From positions 21,545 through 85,544 of the forward strand of contig CALDSD010000041.1 in NCBI GenBank assembly GCA_937911325.1: a DNA stretch of 64,000 nt, in the 5' to 3' direction. Origin of the DNA: an uncultured Neomegalonema sp. GTDB taxonomy: Bacteria > Pseudomonadota > Alphaproteobacteria > Rhodobacterales > Rhodobacteraceae. Made by a program: the position numbers and the translations under genes. A model generated the notes under the pieces. It was not told the DNA's origin. It saw only the letters and a list, made by a program, of their open reading frames with translations, and ran no database searches. Numbering within the stretch: the first letter of the stretch is position 1; every line of letters begins with the position of its first letter. Positions 1 to 8,048 of this stretch are shown here, piece after piece.

Positions 1-1617
1 GCGAGAATTGGCGCCCTCCCCCAAGAAGTGACGAAGACCTTCGAGTACCCGATCACCGATCGCCGCGGCGGACCGCGGTGGTTTGAGGAGAAAATCGTCT
101 TCAGCCCCGCGACCCCGAAGGATGGAAAGACGGCGGCTTGCGTCGGCTTGCTACGGGACGTAACCGAAAGAAACCGCAGCGCGCCGATCGACCGGGACAG
201 CTTGACAGGCCTGCTGAGCCGAAGCGGCCTGAGCGACCGACTGAGCGACGTGCTCGCGCATTATGTCGGAAGCTACGCCGACCCCAGATTTGCTGTGATC
301 GGTCTCGACAACCTGAGCACCATCAATTCGGCGTTCGGCTACGACGTCGCTGACCATGTCATCACCCAGGTGGGCGCGCGCCTCGCCAACATCCTCGAAC
401 CTGGAGAACAAATCGGTCGTATCGGTGGCGGCAAGTTCGGAGTTGTGCTCACGAACGACGCCCAAGAGGGCCTCTGGGCGCGGATGCAGGAGTTCCGAGC
501 AGCGGTACGCGGCGAAGTCATCGTTACAGCTTCTGGCCCGGTCACCACGACTGTTTGCGTCGGCGGCGTCTACATCGAGAAGAACACGCCTTCGGCGCAG
601 GATCTGATGGCCGCCGGTCTTGACGCGTTGAACGAAGCGAAACAGGCCGGCCCGGACTCCCAGAGCATCTTTGCGGAAGCGCCCGAGAAGCGAGTCGCGC
701 GAAACCGCGATATCGCGCTCGCAAGCGAGCTGAGCGCCGCATTGAAGGAAGACCGGATCGCGATCGCATTCCAACCGATCGTCGACGCCAAAGATCCTGA
801 TCGCGTTTCGTTTTACGAGTGCCTTGCTCGCATCAAGAAACACGATGGCGAGCTGATCGCCGCCGGCCAATTCATGCCGCTCGCCGAAAAACTCGGCCTC
901 GTCCGTCTCCTCGATCGACGCATGCTGTCTCTGGCGCTGGAGACTTTGCGCCAGCATCCGCGCCTCCGGCTGAGCGTGAACTTGTCTCCGGCGACGACCC
1001 ATGACAGCGAATGGTTGGCGATTTTCGAGACGGCCTGCATTGATCGCCCGGATCTTGGCGAGAGACTGATTTTCGAAGTCACCGAGACAATGGCGATCGC
1101 GGACCAGTCAAAAGCCGCAAGCTTCATTCGACACATCCGCAGTTACGGCGCGTCGGTCGCAGTCGACGACTTTGGCGCTGGCTACACATCCTTCCGGCAC
1201 TTCAAGTATCTGCCGATGGACATGGTCAAGATCGACGGGTCATTCATTCGCGACGTGTTGGAAAACGCCGACAACCAGCTGTTCGTCAAAACGCTGCTGT
1301 CGATCTCCAAACACTTCGACATGTTATGTGTCGCAGAGTTCGTCGACTCGACGAAAACAGCAGCTTACCTCCGAAAACTCGGGATTGATTGTCTTCAGGG
1401 GTTCCATTTCGGCGAGCCGGTGCTCGAACTGCCGGAGACGCTGAGGGACAAGCCGAGGCGTGCGGCGCGCAAGGGCTCTGGCCCGAAGTCGTCCCGCTCT
1501 CAGAGACTATCTTGCGCAAAGTCCAAGAGATCCGGTCCCAAAGCGACGCGAGCGCAACTCGCGCGTGAAGAAAAACGGTCCGCGGCGCGGAAAAGATCTG
1601 CAAAAAGAAGCAGTTGA
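1..1617 (+). CDS. PAS-GGDEF-EAL protein, probable c-di-GMP phosphodiesterase (5' end outside window)
   Basis: The frame is open from base 1, so the start lies upstream. In order it shows the end of a PAS/PAC sensor unit (CVGLLRDVTERN near codon 50), a GGDEF domain (codons about 65-210) and an EAL domain (about 240-480). The GGDEF signature reads GGGKF, so diguanylate cyclase activity is unlikely. The EAL signature reads ECL but keeps the metal-binding Glu. Other phosphodiesterase residues are visible: NLS, EVTE, DDFGAGY, VKID, VAEF and LQGFHF. From family knowledge, such proteins usually hydrolyse c-di-GMP, with the broken GGDEF domain as a regulatory module; that is inference here. The last 55 or so residues form an unusual Lys/Arg/Ser-rich tail that might bind nucleic acid or acidic lipid. 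A GTG at 28 exists but would cut through the PAS unit, so I reject it as the start. Confidence 0.85.
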   Translation, partial: ARIGALPQEVTKTFEYPITDRRGGPRWFEEKIVFSPATPKDGKTAACVGLLRDVTERNRSAPIDRDSLTGLLSRSGLSDRLSDVLAHYVGSYADPRFAVIGLDNLSTINSAFGYDVADHVITQVGARLANILEPGEQIGRIGGGKFGVVLTNDAQEGLWARMQEFRAAVRGEVIVTASGPVTTTVCVGGVYIEKNTPSAQDLMAAGLDALNEAKQAGPDSQSIFAEAPEKRVARNRDIALASELSAALKEDRIAIAFQPIVDAKDPDRVSFYECLARIKKHDGELIAAGQFMPLAEKLGLVRLLDRRMLSLALETLRQHPRLRLSVNLSPATTHDSEWLAIFETACIDRPDLGERLIFEVTETMAIADQSKAASFIRHIRSYGASVAVDDFGAGYTSFRHFKYLPMDMVKIDGSFIRDVLENADNQLFVKTLLSISKHFDMLCVAEFVDSTKTAAYLRKLGIDCLQGFHFGEPVLELPETLRDKPRRAARKGSGPKSSRSQRLSCAKSKRSGPKATRAQLAREEKRSAARKRSAKRSS

Positions 1618-1678
1618 TCAGCGGCCGCAGACCCGGTTGACCAAAACACAAAACACGATGGCGCCGAAGGGGCGGCGG

Positions 1679-2317
1679 TCAGTCGTCTGTCAGCCGGTCG
1701 ACTTTCCGCTGCATCTCGCGAAGTTGGTCGCGTAGGGCGGCCAAGTCCTCTTTCTGCTCCGCCTCCTCCAAATCTGTTGGCTCAGGGGCGGTCGTGCCCG
1801 CTCCCTGCTGAAGACCCGAGAACATCTCGATGCCTTTGCGAAACATCTCCATGTTCGCGCGCGTCATCGCATCGAATTGTTGAAACCCCGGCGTCTGTCC
1901 AAACGACCGCTCCATATGCGACCGGAAGTTCTCCTGATTGCGTTCAAACGACTTCATCGTCATTTCGAGGTAACCAGGAACATAGCCTTGAAGGGCGTCT
2001 CCATAGAGCCGGATGATCTGGCGCAGGAAGCTGGTCGGCAGCAAAGGCGCGCGGCCTTTCGCCTCTTCCTCGAAGATAATCTGGGTCAGCACCGAACGGG
2101 TGATGTCCTCGCCCGTCTTGGCGTCTTGCACCAGAAACTCTTTCCCTTCGCGCACCATCGCCGCGAGGTTGTCGAGGGTCACGTAGCTGCTGGTCGCCGT
2201 GTTGTAGAGACGCCGGTTGGCGTATTTCTTGACGATAATCGGTTCGCCCTCGGCGCCCGTGCCAGACTTTGACTTCCCGGACGCTTTACCGCCTTTGGTA
2301 GGGGTGTCGTCTTTCAT
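1679..2317 (-). CDS. phaR: Polyhydroxyalkanoate synthesis repressor PhaR
   Basis: This 212-residue protein has the PhaR layout. A short basic N-terminus is followed by the PHB/PHA accumulation DNA-binding domain (KKYANRRLYNTATSSYV), then the PHB_acc region (SFLRQIIRLYGDALQGYVPG). The C-terminus is a Glu-rich coiled coil (AALRDQLREMQRKVDRL). PhaR proteins bind both PHB and DNA and repress phasin and pha genes when polymer is absent. I chose the start at 2317 because GGAG lies 6 bases upstream of it; an in-frame ATG at 2344 has no such site. The gene is divergent from the phaC-like gene and about 1.8 kb from phaA, so it probably controls this region and itself. The intergenic DNA (2318-2510) is rich in TGC/GCA triplets. 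Confidence 0.93.
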   Translation of the reverse strand: MKDDTPTKGGKASGKSKSGTGAEGEPIIVKKYANRRLYNTATSSYVTLDNLAAMVREGKEFLVQDAKTGEDITRSVLTQIIFEEEAKGRAPLLPTSFLRQIIRLYGDALQGYVPGYLEMTMKSFERNQENFRSHMERSFGQTPGFQQFDAMTRANMEMFRKGIEMFSGLQQGAGTTAPEPTDLEEAEQKEDLAALRDQLREMQRKVDRLTDD

Positions 2318-2510
2318 TCTCTTCTCCGAGCCTGAGGCGACCATCAGTCAGCCATTCTATCAAGCGCTCAAAATGACAACGCGCGGACGGTCAGATATCC
2401 TGAGCGGCAAAAAAACTGCCTATTTTGCAAGCATCGCATCGATCTATGCGGCGCCGCAAACTGTTTCTTCCACTGGGCTCATGGAAACTTGTCTAAATAT
2501 ACCGTCAGAT

Positions 2511-2705
2511 ATGTCGAAATCAGCAGATAAACCTATCGCAACCGCGAAGAGACGGTCGTCCAAGGCGCGCGCGACGCCCGCCGAGACGCTTGAAGCGGCG
2601 CGGGATGAGCTGGCTGCCGAGTACTGGCGGCTGTGGCTGAGAAACGCGCGCCCGCCCTTCGCCGCGCGACGCCAACGACAGCAGCCGGAGCCCCGGCGAA
2701 GATGA
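2511..2705 (+). CDS. Small basic protein overlapping the phaC-like start
   Basis: A 64-residue frame begins at ATG 2511 and ends with a TGA that overlaps the ATG at 2702 in the 4-base ATGA arrangement typical of translational coupling. The middle looks like an amphipathic helix (ETLEAARDELAAEYWRLWL); both ends are Arg/Lys-rich. I do not recognise a family. It could be a small PHB-granule or synthase-associated protein, but only the position suggests this. Upstream Shine-Dalgarno is weak, and an in-frame ATG at 2481 is an alternative start. The competing reading is that the synthase starts at GTG 2633 in the other frame and this ORF is spurious. Confidence 0.42.
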   Translation: MSKSADKPIATAKRRSSKARATPAETLEAARDELAAEYWRLWLRNARPPFAARRQRQQPEPRRR

Positions 2706-3916
2706 CGTTCTCGCCCCCTAGACGCGCTCCAGGCGCTCTGGCCGTATATCTGAGCGCCGCCGGCGCGAGCCTGTCCGCCGCAGCACGCGCCTCGACGAGC
2801 CGAGACACGGCATGGCGTGAGACGATAGAGCATCGCGCGTTGGTGCTCACGTCGCGGCTGCGCCAGTATGATCCCGACGAGATCAGAGCGGCTGTGGCCA
2901 AGGCCGGCGTCTCGCAGCTTGCGGACGCCATCGAGGGCATTGAAGCCTACCGCGTCGCCCCCCCTTTGAGACGACCGCCGGACCCGCCCACGATCTGGAG
3001 CGACGGCTCGGCGCGTCTGCTTGATTTCGGGTCGGAGGACGCCAAAGCGCCCGCGGTCGTCGCCATTCCGTCCTTGATCAACCGCGCTCGGATTCTCGAT
3101 CTCAGCCGAGCCAGATCACTGATGCGCGGCCTGCGCGCGCGCGGGGTCCGCCCCCTCTTGCTCGACTGGGGCGACCCCGGGGTCGAGGAACAGGGGTTTG
3201 GCCTGGCGGAGTACATCACACGGCGCATCGCGCCAGCCCTGAGCGCCGCACGGCGGACGAGCGGTCGCCGGGTCGCGATTTTGGGCCATTGCATGGGCGG
3301 CACGCTGGCGATCGCAGCGGCGCAGCTCTACGACATCCACGTGTCTCGCCTGGTGCTGATCGCAACGCCCTGGGACGCGTCCGAACTGCTGCCGCCAGAA
3401 GGATTGCGACCCGACCGCGCCACGCTTGAGAAGCTGTTCAACGCGTGCGGGGCGATCTTTGGCGGCGTGCCGCCGGATCTGTTGGACCTGCTGTTTTTCT
3501 CGCGCGATCCGCTGCAAATGCTGCGAAAGTTCCCGACGTTTGCGAAGCTCTCTCGAAACAGCCCTCGCGGGCGCCTCTTCGTCGCCGTCGAGGACTGGTT
3601 GAACGACGGGGTTCGACTGGCCGCGCCGGCTGCGCGCGAGCTCTTCATCGACTGGGCGATCGACAACCAACCCTTGCGCGGTCAGTGGCGCGTCGACGGA
3701 ACGCGCATTCGACCGGATCAGCTAAGAACGCCGGCCTTGGTCGTCGCGTCGCATCAGGACACCATCACCCCTTACGCAAGCGCCTTGTCCGCGCATCACA
3801 TGTTCCCCGAAGCCGACCTTATCGAACCTCGCGCCGGTCATGTCGGCATGATTGTCGGGCGCCATGCCGAACAAGACCTGTGGGATCCGCTCGCGAATTG
3901 GCTCCGGTCGCCCTGA
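2702..3916 (+). CDS. phaC: Short PhaC-like poly(3-hydroxyalkanoate) synthase, alpha/beta hydrolase
   Basis: This 404-residue alpha/beta-hydrolase carries the lipase-like box GHCMGG with Cys197 as the nucleophile expected of a PHA synthase. Asp353 (HQDTITPY) and His380 (RAGHVGM) complete a Cys-Asp-His triad. The reaction would be polymerisation of (R)-3-hydroxyacyl-CoA to PHA at the granule surface. It is much shorter than class I synthases (about 560-600 residues): the long N-terminal domain is reduced to about 100 residues and the tail is short. It matches a group of short synthase-like proteins in marine alphaproteobacteria. Divergent from phaR and upstream of phaA and phaB, the context supports PHB synthesis. 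A GTG start at 2633 (427 residues) is possible. Because the protein is short, a depolymerising or granule-associated role cannot be excluded. Confidence 0.78.
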   Translation: MTFSPPRRAPGALAVYLSAAGASLSAAARASTSRDTAWRETIEHRALVLTSRLRQYDPDEIRAAVAKAGVSQLADAIEGIEAYRVAPPLRRPPDPPTIWSDGSARLLDFGSEDAKAPAVVAIPSLINRARILDLSRARSLMRGLRARGVRPLLLDWGDPGVEEQGFGLAEYITRRIAPALSAARRTSGRRVAILGHCMGGTLAIAAAQLYDIHVSRLVLIATPWDASELLPPEGLRPDRATLEKLFNACGAIFGGVPPDLLDLLFFSRDPLQMLRKFPTFAKLSRNSPRGRLFVAVEDWLNDGVRLAAPAARELFIDWAIDNQPLRGQWRVDGTRIRPDQLRTPALVVASHQDTITPYASALSAHHMFPEADLIEPRAGHVGMIVGRHAEQDLWDPLANWLRSP

Positions 3917-3963
3917 GCCGCCGCGTCTAAGGCTGCGTCTCACAAACATTTGCCGTGAAAAGC

Positions 3964-3977
3964 TTGATACGGATCAA
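3964..3977. promoter_or_regulatory. FNR/FixK-type site (TTGAT-N4-ATCAA) upstream of phaA
   Basis: The sequence TTGATACGGATCAA is a perfect match to the FNR/FnrL/FixK consensus TTGAT-N4-ATCAA. It sits in the 234-base gap between phaC and phaA, about 175 bases before the phaA start. The palindrome itself is direct observation; regulation by an oxygen-responsive Crp/FNR regulator is inferred. A GCA/TGC-rich stretch follows at about 3981-3998. Confidence 0.6.
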
Positions 3978-4150
3978 GACATTGCTGCATCGCCGCATTA
4001 TGTACGGCGCGACGGCGCTGGAGTTCGAGCAGACACCTGGTCGAATTCTGGCTGTCGTCATCCAGAGGGGCGGCGCGCCGGGTCGAGTTGGGACCAGCCG
4101 CGATAGAAGCGCAGAACGGCGCCGCGCCTGAACCCTAAGGAGTAAACACA

Positions 4151-5326
4151 ATGACGAATGTAGTAATTGCGAGCGCCGCCCGGACGCCGGTCGGCTCGTT
4201 CAACGGATCCTTCGCCAACATGCCCGCACACGCGCTGGGCGCTGTTGCGATCGAAGCCGCGCTTGAGCGCGCAGGCGTCTCCAAGGAGGACGTCTCCGAA
4301 ACCATTCTCGGCCAGGTGCTGACCGCTGGTCAGGGCCAGAACCCGGCCCGCCAGGCGCATATCAACGCCGGATTGCCGATCGAAGCCGCCGCCTGGGGCA
4401 TCAACCAGGTCTGCGGCTCAGGCTTGCGAGCCGTCGCGCTCGGCGCTCAGCACATCCAGCTTGGAGATTCCGCAATCGTCGTCGCCGGCGGTCAGGAGAG
4501 CATGTCGCTGTCGACCCATGTCGCGCATCTGCGCGCTGGTCAGAAGATGGGCGACATGAAGTTCATCGACTCGATGATCAAGGATGGCTTGTGGGACGCG
4601 TTCAACGGCTATCACATGGGCACCACCGCCGAGAACGTCGCCGAGAAATGGCAGATCAGCCGCGAACAGCAGGACGAATTCGCACTGGCTTCTCAGAACA
4701 AGGCCGAGGCCGCTCAGAAGGCTGGAAAGTTCAAGGACGAGATCGCGCCTGTCACTGTGAAGCACCGCAAGGGCGAGACCGTCGTCGAGGATGACGAGTA
4801 CATCCGCCACGGCGCAACGATCGAGGGCATGCAGAAGCTGCGCCCCGCCTTCTCGAAAGAGGGCTCGGTCACGGCCGGCAACGCCTCGGGCATCAATGAC
4901 GGCGCGGCCGTCACGGTGCTGATGAGCGCGGAGGAAGCCGAGAAGCGCGGCGTGACGCCTTTGGCGCGCATCGTCTCTTACGCCACGGCCGGCGTCGACC
5001 CTTCGATCATGGGCTCGGGCCCGATCCCGGCCTCGCGCCGCGCGCTCGAGAAAGCGGGTTGGAAGGTCGGCGATCTCGACCTGGTCGAGGCCAACGAAGC
5101 CTTCGCCGCTCAGGCCTGCGCCGTGAACAAGGACATGGGCTGGGATCCGGAGATCGTGAACGTGAACGGCGGCGCGATCGCCATTGGTCACCCGATCGGC
5201 GCCTCCGGTTGCCGGGTGCTCAACACGCTTCTGCACGAGATGCAGCGCCGCGACGCCAAGAAGGGCCTCGCAACGCTGTGCATCGGCGGCGGCATGGGCG
5301 TCGCCATGTGTGTTGAGCGCGGTTAA
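4151..5326 (+). CDS. phaA: Acetyl-CoA C-acetyltransferase (beta-ketothiolase) PhaA
   Basis: At 391 residues it is the standard length for a biosynthetic thiolase. It condenses two acetyl-CoA to acetoacetyl-CoA, the first step of PHB synthesis. The nucleophile Cys88 lies in QVCGSGLRA, His347 in GHPIGASG and the acid/base Cys377 in CIGGGMG. AGGAG lies 10 bases before the ATG. The next gene starts 8 bases after its stop, so the two are almost certainly cotranscribed. The FNR-like site upstream may tie expression to oxygen. The C-terminal thiolase fold and lack of extra domains argue against a fatty-acid-oxidation FadA partner. Confidence 0.96.
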   Translation: MTNVVIASAARTPVGSFNGSFANMPAHALGAVAIEAALERAGVSKEDVSETILGQVLTAGQGQNPARQAHINAGLPIEAAAWGINQVCGSGLRAVALGAQHIQLGDSAIVVAGGQESMSLSTHVAHLRAGQKMGDMKFIDSMIKDGLWDAFNGYHMGTTAENVAEKWQISREQQDEFALASQNKAEAAQKAGKFKDEIAPVTVKHRKGETVVEDDEYIRHGATIEGMQKLRPAFSKEGSVTAGNASGINDGAAVTVLMSAEEAEKRGVTPLARIVSYATAGVDPSIMGSGPIPASRRALEKAGWKVGDLDLVEANEAFAAQACAVNKDMGWDPEIVNVNGGAIAIGHPIGASGCRVLNTLLHEMQRRDAKKGLATLCIGGGMGVAMCVERG

Positions 5327-5334
5327 GCGCTCGA

Positions 5335-5805
5335 ATGAAGGAAGGTACGCCAAATCTGGCGGAGTACCGGGCCAAATCGGGGCGTTTCGCCCCGGTTTGG
5401 ACCTTGGAGATCCAAACGCTCGAAGAGGATGTCGACCGCATCCTCGACGCTGTCATGGCCGTCCACCCGCTCGGATATGGGCGATATCAGCGCAACGCGA
5501 GCATCTCGGCGGTTGGTCGCGAGACCTCTCAGCCGGAACCCGCCTCGACAACAACGACGCACAAGGACGGTTATGTCGCCGGCGCGACGGAAACCTATCC
5601 GATGGTGGAGCTAAAGATCTCGATCGACCGCGACCTTGCTGTGCTCGAACGCGTGATGGACGCCGTGCTGAACGTTCACCACTACGAGCAGCCGGTAATT
5701 TTCTTGCGCGAGGACTGGGCAAGTCGGGCCGATTATGATCCAAATAGCGATAATCCGAACCGTTGGTGGAACAACGGCCGCGGGATGCCGAAGCAACTTG
5801 ATTGA
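5335..5805 (+). CDS. Unknown protein with two NIF3/CutA-like repeats, inside the pha operon
   Basis: This 156-residue soluble protein lies between phaA (8-base gap) and phaB (80-base gap). I do not recognise a named family. Its two halves resemble each other: residues about 21-66 and 91-135 each have a beta strand, a helix with [IV]xDAVxxVH, then a strand. The second copy reads VHHYEQPVIF, recalling the vHPYEEP motif of NIF3 and CutA ferredoxin-like domains, which suggests a small-molecule or metal-binding fold. The C-terminus (NPNRWWNNGRG) is Trp/Asn-rich. There is no signal peptide or membrane segment. A role in PHB metabolism is suggested only by gene order. Confidence 0.72.
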   Translation: MKEGTPNLAEYRAKSGRFAPVWTLEIQTLEEDVDRILDAVMAVHPLGYGRYQRNASISAVGRETSQPEPASTTTTHKDGYVAGATETYPMVELKISIDRDLAVLERVMDAVLNVHHYEQPVIFLREDWASRADYDPNSDNPNRWWNNGRGMPKQLD

Positions 5806-5810
5806 CTGCA

Positions 5811-5832
5811 AGCCGCCCGAAGGGAGGCGGCT
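5811..5832. repeat. Inverted repeat between the unknown gene and phaB
   Basis: AGCCGCC and GGCGGCT form a perfect 7-base stem around an 8-base loop, just after the stop of the upstream gene and 53 bases before phaB. No T-run follows, so it is not a classical intrinsic terminator. It may be an mRNA stabiliser or processing element that sets the phaA:phaB ratio, but this is inference. Confidence 0.4.
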
Positions 5833-5885
5833 GAACGGGAACTGCGCGCATGTGAAGAGCGCGAGAAAGAGACGGAGGAACACCC

Positions 5886-6608
5886 ATGGGACGAGTAGCT
5901 CTAGTCACCGGAGGCTCGCGTGGCATTGGCGAAGCGATTTCAAAGGCGCTCAAGGCGCAAGGATGCAGCGTTGCGGCGACCTATGCCGGGAATGACGAGA
6001 AAGCGGCCGCCTTCACGGCAGAGACCGGCATCAAGACCTATAAGTGGAATGTTGCGGACTACGCGGCCAGCAAAGCCGGCGTCGAGCAGGTGGAAGCGGA
6101 TCTCGGCCCGATCGACATCGTCGTCGCGAACGCAGGCATCACCCGCGACGCGCCGTTCCATCGCATGACCCCCGAACAATGGTCCGAAGTGATCGACACC
6201 AACCTGACCGGCGTCTTCAACACTGTTCATCCGGTCTGGCCAGGGATGCGCGAGCGCAAGTTCGGACGGGTGATCGTGATCAGCTCGGTCAACGGCCAGA
6301 AAGGCCAGTTCGCGCAGGTGAACTACGCTGCGACCAAAGCCGGCGACATCGGCATCGTCCGCAGCCTCGCCCAAGAAGGCGCACGCGCCGGCATCACCGC
6401 CAACGCGGTTTGCCCGGGCTATATCGCAACCGAAATGGTGATGGCGGTTCCCGAGAAGGTGCGCGAGAGCATCATCGCTCAAATCCCAGCGGGCCGACTT
6501 GGGGAACCCGACGAAATCGCCCGTTGCGTCGCCTTCCTCGCATCGGATGACGCGCAGTTCATCAACGGGTCGACGATCTCGGCCAACGGCGCGCAGTTCT
6601 TCAGCTAA
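5886..6608 (+). CDS. phaB: Acetoacetyl-CoA reductase PhaB
   Basis: This 240-residue short-chain dehydrogenase reduces acetoacetyl-CoA to (R)-3-hydroxybutyryl-CoA with NADPH, feeding the PHB synthase. Visible motifs are the nucleotide-binding TGGSRGIG (residues 8-15), NAG in VVANAGITRD, the catalytic Ser in VISSVNGQKGQ, and the Tyr-Lys pair in NYAATKAG. The length and the NGQKGQFAQ loop fit PhaB rather than FabG. GGAGG precedes the ATG at good spacing. It is the last gene of the phaA-unknown-phaB run. Confidence 0.95.
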   Translation: MGRVALVTGGSRGIGEAISKALKAQGCSVAATYAGNDEKAAAFTAETGIKTYKWNVADYAASKAGVEQVEADLGPIDIVVANAGITRDAPFHRMTPEQWSEVIDTNLTGVFNTVHPVWPGMRERKFGRVIVISSVNGQKGQFAQVNYAATKAGDIGIVRSLAQEGARAGITANAVCPGYIATEMVMAVPEKVRESIIAQIPAGRLGEPDEIARCVAFLASDDAQFINGSTISANGAQFFS

Positions 6609-6708
6609 GCGTCTTTCACGCCGCAAAGATCGACTGTGAGGCGGGGCCAGCTTGCTCCGTCTCAATTCTCGCGCCTATATCAGCTGAGGACTCAGCAGGA
6701 GACGGCGC

Positions 6709-7452
6709 ATGCGGATCGGCATTCTTGAAACAGGCAAGGTAAACCCGGCCCTCGTCGCGGAGCACGGCCCTTACGCGCCAATGTTCGAGCGCCTCTTGGG
6801 CGGCGCAGACCCCTCTTTCGAGCTGCCGGTTTTTTCCGTTATCGACAACGAGTTCCCCGAAACGGTCCACGACTGCGACGCCTGGCTTGTCACCGGGTCC
6901 AAGCACGGCGTCTACGAAAACCTGCCTTGGATGGAGCGGCTAAAGGTGTTTTTGCGAGACGCCTACGCCGCCGAGGCGCCGATTATCGGCGTGTGCTTCG
7001 GTCATCAGATCCTGGCGGAGGCGCTCGGCGGCAAAGTCGTCAAATCTGGAAAGGGCTGGGGCGCAGGCCTTCATCGCTATGAGGTCTCAGCCACGGCAGG
7101 TTGGATGCCCGAACTGGGAGGCGAGCTGGCCGTTCACGCGATGCATCAGGATCAGGTGATCTCGCTGCCAGACGATGCGGAAGTGATCGCACGTTCCGAG
7201 TTTTGCGAGTTCGCGGCGCTTGCGTACGGCGGGATTGACGCCCCACGGGCGATCTCGATTCAACCGCACCCGGAGTTCGAGGAGCCGTATGAGCGCGCCC
7301 TCATCGAGTTGCGCCGAGGCGACGGCATCCCAGAGGAGGTCGCAGACCCTGCGCTCCAGACGCTGGGCGCGCCCACGGACAACAGCCTGATCGCCGACTG
7401 GTTCGCCGCATTTCTGCGGCAAGCGCGCGCCCGTCGACGCAACGCCGCCTAG
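6709..7452 (+). CDS. Type 1 (class I) glutamine amidotransferase
   Basis: A 247-residue free-standing GATase1 domain. The nucleophile Cys96 lies in GVCFGHQ, with the His-x-Glu pair in IQPHPEFEE. A companion motif VTGSKHGVYE stands in for the usual oxyanion-side GSP. No synthetase domain is fused, so it most likely releases ammonia from glutamine or hydrolyses a gamma-glutamyl compound, as in gamma-glutamyl-gamma-aminobutyrate or YfeJ-like proteins. The substrate is not evident. GGAG lies 7 bases before the ATG. It is convergent with the DUF302 gene. Confidence 0.88.
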   Translation: MRIGILETGKVNPALVAEHGPYAPMFERLLGGADPSFELPVFSVIDNEFPETVHDCDAWLVTGSKHGVYENLPWMERLKVFLRDAYAAEAPIIGVCFGHQILAEALGGKVVKSGKGWGAGLHRYEVSATAGWMPELGGELAVHAMHQDQVISLPDDAEVIARSEFCEFAALAYGGIDAPRAISIQPHPEFEEPYERALIELRRGDGIPEEVADPALQTLGAPTDNSLIADWFAAFLRQARARRRNAA

Positions 7453-7466
7453 CATCCAGTCAGCGA

Positions 7467-7940
7467 CTACTCGGCGACCGCCGCGTCGGTGAGCTTGCCA
7501 ATCGCCCCGCGCATCTTCATCGCGGCCTCGTCGCGCCCGGCGATGTGGTGCGTTTTCACGAGCGTGATCGGATCGCGGTAGGCGAGCCATACCTGACCGT
7601 CCGCATCCTCGTATGCCAGCGCGCGAAGCGGCAGATCCAGGCCGGCCTCCTGCGCGCCCGTCATCAAAGGCGTGCCGATCTTTGGGTTTCCAAAGATCAA
7701 CAGTTGCGTCGGACGGAGGTCTTCTCCGATCTTCTCCGCGCCGGCGCTGTGATCGACGCGGGCAAACACGGTCGCGCCTTTGCTTTCCACGATGCCGGCA
7801 AGGCGGTCCAGCGTCTCCGCAACCGAGTACGGGCTCGGTTTGCGCACAAGGCTTTGATCCTCGGCAGAAGCAGTCCCAAACAAGACTGCATTGACAACAA
7901 GCGCCAGACAAAGGATGGCGGCGGTTACAAGACGTCGCAT
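7467..7940 (-). CDS. DUF302 family exported protein
   Basis: This 157-residue protein has a cleavable Sec signal (hydrophobic AAILCLALVVNAVLFG, then TASA) followed by a DUF302 domain. Recognisable segments are SVAETLDRLAGIVESKGATV, RVDHSAGAEKIG, LLIFGNPKIGTPLM and LPLRALAYEDADG. DUF302 proteins are small periplasmic or cytoplasmic proteins of unsettled function, sometimes linked to redox or heavy-metal conditions. No cysteine survives in the mature part, so a thiol or heme role is unlikely. It stands alone, convergent with the amidotransferase and divergent from the DMT exporter. Confidence 0.88.
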   Translation of the reverse strand: MRRLVTAAILCLALVVNAVLFGTASAEDQSLVRKPSPYSVAETLDRLAGIVESKGATVFARVDHSAGAEKIGEDLRPTQLLIFGNPKIGTPLMTGAQEAGLDLPLRALAYEDADGQVWLAYRDPITLVKTHHIAGRDEAAMKMRGAIGKLTDAAVAE

Positions 7941-8048
7941 TCGGCATAACTCCCAAGACGTTCAAACGGATGAGCTCAGCTTTGACAGCACACGATCTCA
8001 CGGCTGATTGTGGTTTTACGGCGCCCTGCGCCGGTAAAGGCGTCACGC

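Noticed and set aside
151..1002. Minus-strand ORF of 283 codons opposite the PAS-GGDEF-EAL gene
   Set aside because: Opposite a conserved multi-domain protein; no recognisable motif.
2217..2510. Upstream extension of the small basic ORF
   Set aside because: It overlaps phaR antisense and has no ribosome site; only the part after 2511 has coding-like composition.
4418..5353. Minus-strand ORF of 311 codons opposite phaA
   Set aside because: Antisense to a full thiolase with all active-site residues; no motif of its own.
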